Made by a program: the position numbers and the translations under genes
Shown here: positions 7,601-14,622 of the stretch, piece by piece
How the letters are laid out: each line of letters starts with the position of its first letter
Position numbering within the stretch: position 1 is the stretch's first letter
From: Myxococcales bacterium
GTDB taxonomy: Bacteria; Myxococcota_A; Polyangia; Fen-1088
Reading direction: 5' to 3'
NCBI GenBank assembly: GCA_025350815.1
Contig: JANXXE010000117.1
Span: 1-42,418 of the forward strand
DNA: 42,418 nt
Notes under the pieces: model-generated
Seen by the model: only the letters and a program-made list of their open reading frames with translations
Databases searched by the model: none
Told to the model about the DNA's origin: nothing

Positions 7601-10542
7601 CAGATTTTCACCTGCACGTCGATCTGTGTGCCCTGGCCGGGCGCAGAACGCAACGTCAGATGTCCGCCCAGCTGCTTGGCTCGCTCGCGCATTCCCACCA
7701 GGCCGAAATGGCCGTCTTGTTCCGCCGGGGCGTGGTCCATGTCGAAACCGCGGCCGTCGTCCTTGATGGTCAGGCGCACGAGATCAGCCTCGAAGGCCAG
7801 CTCGATATCGATGCGCGTGGCGTGGCCATGGCGAAGGGCGTTCGCCAGCGCCTCCTGGCTGATGCGCAGTAGATCGTTCTCGACGACGCCGGTCAGCGCC
7901 CGGGTCTGCCCGCCGACGCGCAGCTCGACTTTCACCGGCAAGCCGTCGGTCAACGTCGCCACCGCCGCGGTCAGCGCCGCGACCAGATTCCCGCCTTCAA
8001 GGGCCTGCGAGCGCAGATCCGCTATCGATCGACGCGCCTCGGTCTGGCTGTGGACCAGCAGATCGCGGGCCAGGGCAATCGGCCGGTGGGCCGTGGCGTC
8101 CGCGGGCAGGGTCTTGTCCGCGACGTCCAGTTGCAGCGCCACCGCGGTGAAGGCCTGGTCCAGCGTGTCGTGCAGCTCGCGCGCCATGCGGTTGCGTTCG
8201 GCCAGCACGGCCGAAAATCGCGTCTTCACCTGCATCAGCCGCAGCCGATACAGGCCCGACCCCAGCACCAGCAAGGCCAGCGCCAGGGCGGGATAAAAGC
8301 CCCGGGTCTCGTGCCAGTGCGCCGCGAAGGTCACGTCCACGAACGCGCCGGCCTCATTCCACACGCCGTTGTCGTTGCAGGCCTTCACGCGAAAATGATA
8401 GGGGCCAGGCGGCAGGTTTGTGTACGTGGCGCTGCGGCGCTTGCCGGCGTCGATCCAATCCTTGTCGAAGCCGTCCAGGCGATACTTGAACTGAACCTTC
8501 TGCGGCTCGCGAAAGCACAGCGCCGTGTAGACGATTTCCAGGTTGCGCGGGCCCGGCGGCACCGTCGCGGGGGATGATCCTTCGTGCATGCGCCCGTTGA
8601 TCGTGACGCTTTCGACGAAGACCGGCGGTGGTGTGCGGTTGACGGGCAGATGCCGCGTATCGACGACCATCAGCCCCGAGGGACCGGTCAGCCACAGGCG
8701 ACCGTCCTGGGTCAGGCAGCGGCCCGGCTGGTCGACCGAGCATTCTTGCGATCGCAACCCGTCGCCCTTGCCGTAGAAGGTCGACAAAACGCCCGCCTGT
8801 TTGCCGTCCATCACGTCCTGCAATGCTCGCTTGTCGACGTGAAAGACCGCCTTCGGACCGGCCAGCCACACGCGCCCCTGGCCGTCTTCAATGACCTGGG
8901 AGATGTCATCGTCGAACAGACCGTGCCGCGTGGTCACGGTCGACCAGTGGCCATCGCGGAAACGAGACAGCCCGTCGGTGGTGCCGAACCACAGAGTGCC
9001 GTCCGCGTCCTCGGCAATGGCCTTGACCGCGTCGCTGCCCAAACCGTCGGCGACGGTGTAATGCGTGCTGGAATTCCCGTCCAGACAGGTCAGCCCGCGC
9101 CCCGCGACGCCGAACCACACGCGGCCCTGCCTGTCCTCGTGCACGGGGCGCGCGTACGTCAGTTCAGAAATCGTCGAGCGAATGGTCAACCCGGCCGCTG
9201 TCCAGCGGGCCAGACCGCCCTGCGCGCCAATCCAGAAGCCACCAGCGCGCGCGGGGACGATGGTGACGACGTCATTGCTGGGCAGGCCGTCCTTCTTGGT
9301 GAAGGTGGTGAATTGCCCGTCGCGCAGGCGGCTTAGTCCCTGGTTGGTGCCCGCCCAGACAGCGCCGTCCGGATCCTCGAAAATGGTGCGGACGTAATCG
9401 CTGGGCAGACCGTCGCTGCGCGAATATTTTCGAAAGCGACCGTCCTTGAACTTGAGAAATCCCCCGCCGCGGGTCGCCACCCACAGACTGTGATCGCGTG
9501 ATTCAGCGACGGACGTCGTCCAGTCGTGCGACAGGCCCTCGCGCTTCGTATAGGTCGTGAACACGCCGTCGCGGAAGCATTCGAGGCCGTTCATGGTGCC
9601 GACCCAAAGATTCCTTTCCGCGTCTTCCAGCAACGCGGTGACGCGGTTGTCGGCAAGACCGTTCGTGCTGTCGAAGGTCTCGACTGCACCGTCGCGGACG
9701 CGCGCGATGCCGTCCATGGTCGCGACCCATACGCCCGCGTCGCTGTCGGCCCGAAGATCCCGAACCGAATTGTCGGGTTGTTCCGTGCGCGGCGCAGATG
9801 TCGTCAGCCTGCCGTCCTGCAAGCGTGACAGCGCCGCGCGCCGGGTGCCGATCCACAGCACGCCGTGGGCGTCCTCGGCCAGGGCGGTGATGCGGTTGTC
9901 GTGAAGGCCTTCGGCCGTGGTGTAGCGCGTCCGACTGTCGCCTTGCCGCCGCACAAGGCCGTTGTCGGTGCCCAGCCACATGATCCCGTTCTTGCCGGCC
10001 AGCAAACAGCGAATGCTGTCCGCTTCGGATTCGCGGCGAAACTGCCCTGCCGCCCAGGTGGCCAGTCCGTTTCCGGTGGCAATCCACAATAGGCCGTCCG
10101 CGTCCTCTTCCAGCGCGACCACCGCGGCGCCGGGCAAGCCGTCTTTTTCAGAATAGGCGGTGAAGGCCCCGTCGCGGTGGCGCAACAGACCCTGCGAGGT
10201 GCCGATCCAGACGCTGCCGTCACGGGTCGCCCGAAGCGCCAGAATGCGATCACTGACCATCGCCGGCGTGTTGCGGCGGTCGAAGGTGCGAAACGCGACA
10301 CCGTCGAAGCGGGCCAGTCCCCCCGGTGTCCCCACCCACAGGTAGCCATCGCGATCCTGCGCCAGGGAATGCACGGCCTCGCGCGGGAGGCCCTCCTCGA
10401 CCCGCCACAGTCGGTGGCTGTACTGGCCAATCCCCCGGCTGGGGTCCAGCGCCCAGGCGCCCGCGGGCCAGGACAGCGCCGCGATGGTGATGCACGCGCC
10501 GAAAACGCGGGTCCTTCGCCACGGTGGGTCACGGGGCCGCAT
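7600..10542 (-). CDS. Propeller-type sensor histidine kinase (Reg_prop, Y_Y_Y, HisKA_3, HATPase)
   Basis: Membrane sensor kinase of 980 residues. A signal peptide (ITIAALSWPAGAWA) is followed by about 14 repeats of the Reg_prop type, for example DRDGYLWVGTPGGLARFDG, enough for two seven-bladed propellers in the periplasm. Next come a Y_Y_Y domain (YRLDGFDKDW, about residues 660-730), a transmembrane helix (ALALALLVLGSGLYRL), and a HisKA_3 domain with phosphoacceptor H791 (ARELHDTLDQ). The ATPase domain has an N box at N901 (ISQEALANALRH), a G1 box DDGRGFD at about 928 and a G2 box GLVGMRERAKQLGG. The same arrangement without the fused regulator is known from polysaccharide-sensing hybrid systems of Bacteroidetes, so a carbohydrate ligand is a fair guess, not a demonstrated one. 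Coupled to the regulator downstream. A -10-like TAAGAT close to the ATG suggests a leaderless message. Confidence 0.94.
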   Translation of the reverse strand: MRPRDPPWRRTRVFGACITIAALSWPAGAWALDPSRGIGQYSHRLWRVEEGLPREAVHSLAQDRDGYLWVGTPGGLARFDGVAFRTFDRRNTPAMVSDRILALRATRDGSVWIGTSQGLLRHRDGAFTAYSEKDGLPGAAVVALEEDADGLLWIATGNGLATWAAGQFRRESEADSIRCLLAGKNGIMWLGTDNGLVRRQGDSRTRYTTAEGLHDNRITALAEDAHGVLWIGTRRAALSRLQDGRLTTSAPRTEQPDNSVRDLRADSDAGVWVATMDGIARVRDGAVETFDSTNGLADNRVTALLEDAERNLWVGTMNGLECFRDGVFTTYTKREGLSHDWTTSVAESRDHSLWVATRGGGFLKFKDGRFRKYSRSDGLPSDYVRTIFEDPDGAVWAGTNQGLSRLRDGQFTTFTKKDGLPSNDVVTIVPARAGGFWIGAQGGLARWTAAGLTIRSTISELTYARPVHEDRQGRVWFGVAGRGLTCLDGNSSTHYTVADGLGSDAVKAIAEDADGTLWFGTTDGLSRFRDGHWSTVTTRHGLFDDDISQVIEDGQGRVWLAGPKAVFHVDKRALQDVMDGKQAGVLSTFYGKGDGLRSQECSVDQPGRCLTQDGRLWLTGPSGLMVVDTRHLPVNRTPPPVFVESVTINGRMHEGSSPATVPPGPRNLEIVYTALCFREPQKVQFKYRLDGFDKDWIDAGKRRSATYTNLPPGPYHFRVKACNDNGVWNEAGAFVDVTFAAHWHETRGFYPALALALLVLGSGLYRLRLMQVKTRFSAVLAERNRMARELHDTLDQAFTAVALQLDVADKTLPADATAHRPIALARDLLVHSQTEARRSIADLRSQALEGGNLVAALTAAVATLTDGLPVKVELRVGGQTRALTGVVENDLLRISQEALANALRHGHATRIDIELAFEADLVRLTIKDDGRGFDMDHAPAEQDGHFGLVGMRERAKQLGGHLTLRSAPGQGTQIDVQVKI

Positions 10543-10548
10543 CAGGCA

Positions 10549-10554
10549 ATCTTA
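10549..10554 (-). promoter_or_regulatory. Candidate -10 element of the kinase operon, possibly leaderless
   Basis: TAAGAT on the minus strand ends 6 bases before the kinase ATG, so transcription would begin at or next to the A of the start codon. There is no good -35 hexamer at the expected distance, which would fit a promoter that needs an activator bound at the nearby inverted repeat. Inferred by eye. Confidence 0.35.
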
Positions 10555-10581
10555 GGCCACGGATTCGCCAACGTGGAATTC

Positions 10582-10601
10582 GCTCTATCTAAAGATAGAG
10601 C
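10582..10601. promoter_or_regulatory. Perfect 9-2-9 inverted repeat in divergent promoter region
   Basis: GCTCTATCT-AA-AGATAGAGC, a perfect palindrome of 20 bases between the kinase/regulator operon and the DUF1549 gene. Its centre is about 50 bases upstream of the kinase ATG and 71 upstream of the DUF1549 ATG. It is AT-rich in a GC-rich setting. Arms separated by two bases are the geometry of NarL-type sites (7-2-7), so the adjacent regulator is the obvious candidate protein; the base sequence is not that of NarL sites from E. coli. Confidence 0.6.
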
Positions 10602-10662
10602 CGCGCCCGGGCTGATTGACGGACATACAAGCGCCACAGGCGGGGTCAGGATATGTCTTGCC

Positions 10663-13167
10663 ATGAAGGCCATCGTCATCCCCGCCACGGCGGCAGTGGT
10701 TATCGCGCAACTGGCGCTGTCGTCCGCCGCCCGCGCTGCCGTCGATTTCAACCGCGACATTCGTCCCATCCTGTCGGACAACTGCGTCCGCTGTCACGGA
10801 CCCGATGCGCCCGCGCGAAAGGCCGGCCTGCGCCTCGACACGCGCGAGGGCCTGCTGCTGCCCCGGCCCGACAGTGATCGCGTCGTCGTCGCGGGCAAAA
10901 GCGCGGAAAGCCCCCTTTATCAGCGGCTGGTCACCACCGACGACGATGACCGGATGCCGCCGGTCAAAAGCGGCAAGACACTTTCCGTCGCGCAAATAGC
11001 CGCCGTTCGCGAATGGATCGATTCGGGCGCCGCCTGGCAGCAGCATTGGGCCTTCGTCCCGCCCGTCCGGTCCCCGATCCCCGTTGTCAGCGATCGGCGC
11101 TGGGTCCGCAATCCCATCGACAACTTCGTGCGTGCCCGGCTGGACAAGGATGGCCTGGCCGCGTCGCCCGAGGCCAGTCGGCAGGCGCTGCTGCGGCGGG
11201 TGACGCTGGATCTGACGGGCCTTCCGCCCACCCTTCACGAACTTGATAAGTTCGTGAAGGATCGTTCGCCCAGGGCCTACGAAAAGGTGGTCGACCGCCT
11301 GCTGGCGTCCCCGCGCTACGGCGAGCGCATGGTGCTGGAATGGCTGCAGGCCGCGCGCTACGCCGACACGAATGGTTTTCAAAGTGACGGCGAGCGTGCG
11401 ATGTGGCCGTGGCGCGACTGGGCCGTGCGCGCCTTCAACAGCAACATGCCCTTCGATCGCTTCACGGTCGAACAGCTGGCCGGCGATCTTTTGCCGCATC
11501 CGACGATCGACCAGAAGATAGCCACCGGCTTCAACCGCAACCATTCCCTCAACGGCGAAGGCGGCGCCATCGCGGAAGAATCGCGCGTCGCCTACGTCAT
11601 GGACCGCGCGGAGACCACGGCGACGGTGTGGCTGGGCCTGACGGCGGGCTGCGCGCGCTGCCACGACCACAAATACGATCCGCTGAAGCAGGCCGAGTAC
11701 TACCGGCTTTACGGTTTCTTCAACCAGGTCGCCGAGACGGGCAACGTCGATCAGCGCGACCACACCGCGGCGCCGGTTTACGAATTCGCCGACACCCGGA
11801 CCCTGGGCGCGCGCGACGCGCAGAACGCGACGCTGCAGAAACTGAAGAAAGAGCAAGAGGGCTACGACACCGAGGTCCGCAAGGGACAGGACGCGTGGGA
11901 GAAGGCGGCCGATCCGTCGACCCTGTCAAAGGAGGTCGCCGCCGCCCTGGCGCGTCCGGCAGCGAACCGGTCAGTCGACGAGCGCAAGCGACTGACCGAG
12001 CAGTTCTTGGCCCAATTTCCCGAGCACAAAGCCAGGCAAAAGGCCGTCGACGAGGCGCGCCAGCAACTGGACGCGATGAACGCGAAGATCAGAATCACCA
12101 TGGTCATGGCGGATGCGGCGACGCCGCGCGAGACCTTTGTGCTGAGCCGGGGCGAGTACGACAAGCCGCGCGAAAAGGTGACGGCCGACGTGCCGTCGTG
12201 GCTGCCCCCGCTGCCGCCGCAGGCGACGCACAACCGCCTGGCCCTCGCCCGCTGGCTGGTGGATCCACAGAACCCGCTGCCGGCACGCGTGGCCGTGAAC
12301 CGCGCCTGGCAGATGTTCTTCGGCACCGGAATCGTCAAGACGTCGGAGGATTTCGGCACGCAGGGCGATCCGCCGAGCCACCCTGAATTGCTGGACTGGC
12401 TGGCCACCGAATTCGTTGGCAGCGGATGGAACGTCAAGGCCCTGCACCGGCGCATCCTGACCAGCGCGACCTACCGGCAGGCCTCGCGCACGACGCCCGA
12501 AACGCTGGAAAATGACCCCGAAAATCGTCTGCTGGCGCGCGGACCGCGCTTTCGGCTCAGCGCCTACGCGATTCGTGACCAGGCGCTGGCGTTGTCCGGC
12601 TTGCTGGTCGACAAGCTGGGCGGACCGCCGGTGCGGCCTTACCAGCCCGACAATGTGTGGGAGGATTTCAGTTACGGCCAAATCCGCTACCGCCGCGACA
12701 CCGGATCGGCGCTGTATCGCCGCAGCCTGTACGTCTTCTGGCGCCGGTCGGTGGGGCCGACGACCCTGTTCGACACGCCCGCCCGCCAGGTCTGCACCGT
12801 GCGGCAGTTCCGCACCAATTCGCCGCTGCACGCGCTGACCACCATGAACGATCCAACCTTTGTCGAGGCCGCGCGCGTATGGGCCGAACGCTTGCTGCGC
12901 GACGGACAGCTGACGCAGGACGAACGACTGGCCCTGGCCTTCCGAATGGCGACGGCGCGCAACCCGACACCCGAGGAAGGTGCGGTGCTGACCCACGCCC
13001 TGGAAGGATTTCTTCAGCGCTTTCGGCGCGATCCCGCCGCCGCCGAACAGTTGCTGGCCGTCGGTGACTTCCGGTCCAACAGCGCAATCGACGCCCCCAG
13101 TCACGCCGCCTACACGGCCGTCGCCAGTCTGATCTTGAATCTGGACGAGACGCTCACCAAGGAATGA
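10663..13167 (+). CDS. Secreted cytochrome-c-like DUF1549/DUF1553 protein
   Basis: Product of 834 residues exported by a Sec signal peptide (about residues 1-26, ending SSAARA). Three planctomycete-type domains follow in the usual order: a PSCyt1 cytochrome-c-like domain with haem motif C41-V-R-C44-H45, DUF1549 (about 135-340, with LRRVTLDLTGLPPT and a second CxxCH in CARCHDHKYDPL), and DUF1553 (about 530-790, with NRLALARWLVDPQNPLPARV and RRSLYVFWRR). The family is secreted, almost always sits beside DUF1501, and is suspected to act in polysaccharide or small-molecule oxidation, but no reaction is established. The ATG at 10663 is chosen because the signal peptide starts there; the frame is open far upstream. 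It overlaps the DUF1501 gene by four bases (ATGA). A 13-base-arm inverted repeat lies inside it at 11232-11260. Confidence 0.93.
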   Translation: MKAIVIPATAAVVIAQLALSSAARAAVDFNRDIRPILSDNCVRCHGPDAPARKAGLRLDTREGLLLPRPDSDRVVVAGKSAESPLYQRLVTTDDDDRMPPVKSGKTLSVAQIAAVREWIDSGAAWQQHWAFVPPVRSPIPVVSDRRWVRNPIDNFVRARLDKDGLAASPEASRQALLRRVTLDLTGLPPTLHELDKFVKDRSPRAYEKVVDRLLASPRYGERMVLEWLQAARYADTNGFQSDGERAMWPWRDWAVRAFNSNMPFDRFTVEQLAGDLLPHPTIDQKIATGFNRNHSLNGEGGAIAEESRVAYVMDRAETTATVWLGLTAGCARCHDHKYDPLKQAEYYRLYGFFNQVAETGNVDQRDHTAAPVYEFADTRTLGARDAQNATLQKLKKEQEGYDTEVRKGQDAWEKAADPSTLSKEVAAALARPAANRSVDERKRLTEQFLAQFPEHKARQKAVDEARQQLDAMNAKIRITMVMADAATPRETFVLSRGEYDKPREKVTADVPSWLPPLPPQATHNRLALARWLVDPQNPLPARVAVNRAWQMFFGTGIVKTSEDFGTQGDPPSHPELLDWLATEFVGSGWNVKALHRRILTSATYRQASRTTPETLENDPENRLLARGPRFRLSAYAIRDQALALSGLLVDKLGGPPVRPYQPDNVWEDFSYGQIRYRRDTGSALYRRSLYVFWRRSVGPTTLFDTPARQVCTVRQFRTNSPLHALTTMNDPTFVEAARVWAERLLRDGQLTQDERLALAFRMATARNPTPEEGAVLTHALEGFLQRFRRDPAAAEQLLAVGDFRSNSAIDAPSHAAYTAVASLILNLDETLTKE
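11232..11260. repeat. Perfect inverted repeat with 13-base arms inside the DUF1549 coding region
   Basis: The arm CCTTCACGAACTT is followed by GAT and then its exact reverse complement, giving a 29-base hairpin in DNA or mRNA. It codes for the residues around LHELDKFVKD. There is no T run after it, so it is not an ordinary terminator. Whether it has a function is unknown. Confidence 0.75.
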
Positions 13168-14618
13168 ATGCCATGACCACTGCTGCCGACCAACGCCATT
13201 TCCTTTCCCGCCGCGAACTTCTCGGGCGCACCGCCGCGGGGCTGGGCACGGCCGCGGTCGGCTCGTTGCTGCCGGGCCGCGCGCACGCGCTGGTGGAAGG
13301 TCAGGGCCTGCCCGGCCTGCCGCACTTCGCGCCGCGGGCCAAGCGGGTCATCTTCCTGACCCAGTCGGGCGGGCCGTCGCAGATTGATATGTTCGACCAC
13401 AAGCCGACGCTGGCCAAACTGCGTGGCACGGATCTGCCACCGTCGGTGCACCAGGGCCAACGCCTGACCACGATGACGGCCGGGCAGGGCATGAAGATCC
13501 AGCCCAGCGCCTTTCGTTTTGCGCAGCACGGACAGTCCGGCGCGTGGGTCAGCGAGCTTTTGCCCCACACGGCCGCCGTGTCGGATGACCTTTGCTACAT
13601 CAAGACCATGAACACTGAGGCCATCAACCACGCCCCGGGCATGACGACGCTGCTGACGGGTGGCCCGCAGCCGGGACGTCCCAGTGCAGGCGCGTGGGTA
13701 CAATATGGCCTCGGCAGTCTGAACCGCGATCTGCCCGGGTACGTGGTCATGCTGTCGCGCGATCAGCACGGCACCTGCGGCCAGTTGTTGTTCGATTATT
13801 ACTGGGGCAGCGGCTTTCTGCCGTCGAAATATCAAGGCGTGAAGTTCCGCGGCAGCGGTGATCCCGTTCTGTACCAGTCGGATCCGCCCGGCATCAGCCG
13901 GGAGGCGCGCCAGGATTTTCTGACCGACCTGACGGCGCTGGACCAGATCAAGTACCGCGAAATGGGCGATCCCGAGACCCTGACCCGCATCGCGCAGTAC
14001 GAGATGGCGTATCGGATGCAGGCGTCCGTGCCGGGGCTGACCGATCTGTCCGACGAGCCCGCATCGGTTCTGGAGATGTACGGCCCCGAGGTGCACAAGC
14101 CCGGCAGTTTTGCCGCCAACTGCTTGCTGGCGCGGCGCCTGGCCGAACGCGACGTGCGTTTCGTCCAGCTTTTCCACGTCGGCTGGGACACCCACAGGAA
14201 CATCGAAAGCGAGCTGCGCATGCAGTGCGAGGACACTGATCGCCCGTCGGCCGCGCTGGTCAAGGATCTCAAGCAGCGCGGCTTGCTGGACGACACGCTG
14301 GTGGTCTGGGGCGGCGAATTCGGGCGCACGGTGTTCAGCCAGGGCGATCTGAACGCCGTCGGCTACGGCCGCGACCATCATCCGCGCTGCTTCACGATGT
14401 GGCTGGCCGGCGGCGGCGTGAAGGCGGGAATGTCCTACGGCGAGACCGACGAGTTCAGCTACAACGTTGCCCGGGATCCCGTGCACGTGCACGACTTGCA
14501 GGCGACCATCCTGCACCTGTTGGGCGTCGACCATGAACGCCTGACCTTCAAATTCCAGGGCCGCAACTTCCGGCTGACCGACGTCGGCGGCAAGGTGGTG
14601 AAGGGGATCTTGCGCTAG
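13164..14618 (+). CDS. Tat-exported DUF1501 protein
   Basis: The 484-residue product belongs to DUF1501, a family related in fold to sulfatases and alkaline phosphatases whose substrate is not known. A twin-arginine signal is visible at about residues 14-42 (SRRELLGRTAAGLG ... PGRAHA), so it is exported folded. Family landmarks are FLTQSGGPSQIDMFDHKP, INHAPGMTTLLTGG, VQLFHVGWDTHRN, VWGGEFGRT, RDHHPRCFTMWLAGGG and a C-terminal LLGVDHERLTFKFQGR. The start codon overlaps the DUF1549 stop (ATGA), so the two are translationally coupled and probably act together outside the cytoplasm. It ends four bases before the convergent M1 peptidase gene. Confidence 0.94.
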   Translation: MNAMTTAADQRHFLSRRELLGRTAAGLGTAAVGSLLPGRAHALVEGQGLPGLPHFAPRAKRVIFLTQSGGPSQIDMFDHKPTLAKLRGTDLPPSVHQGQRLTTMTAGQGMKIQPSAFRFAQHGQSGAWVSELLPHTAAVSDDLCYIKTMNTEAINHAPGMTTLLTGGPQPGRPSAGAWVQYGLGSLNRDLPGYVVMLSRDQHGTCGQLLFDYYWGSGFLPSKYQGVKFRGSGDPVLYQSDPPGISREARQDFLTDLTALDQIKYREMGDPETLTRIAQYEMAYRMQASVPGLTDLSDEPASVLEMYGPEVHKPGSFAANCLLARRLAERDVRFVQLFHVGWDTHRNIESELRMQCEDTDRPSAALVKDLKQRGLLDDTLVVWGGEFGRTVFSQGDLNAVGYGRDHHPRCFTMWLAGGGVKAGMSYGETDEFSYNVARDPVHVHDLQATILHLLGVDHERLTFKFQGRNFRLTDVGGKVVKGILR

Positions 14619-14622
14619 CCCG

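Noticed and set aside
10585-11856. A 423-residue minus-strand frame covering the palindrome and DUF1549 start
   Set aside because: It has no recognisable motif and lies opposite the cytochrome-c and DUF1549 domains.
13110-14534. A 474-residue minus-strand frame
   Set aside because: It is the shadow of the DUF1501 gene, whose motifs and coupling to the upstream gene are clear.
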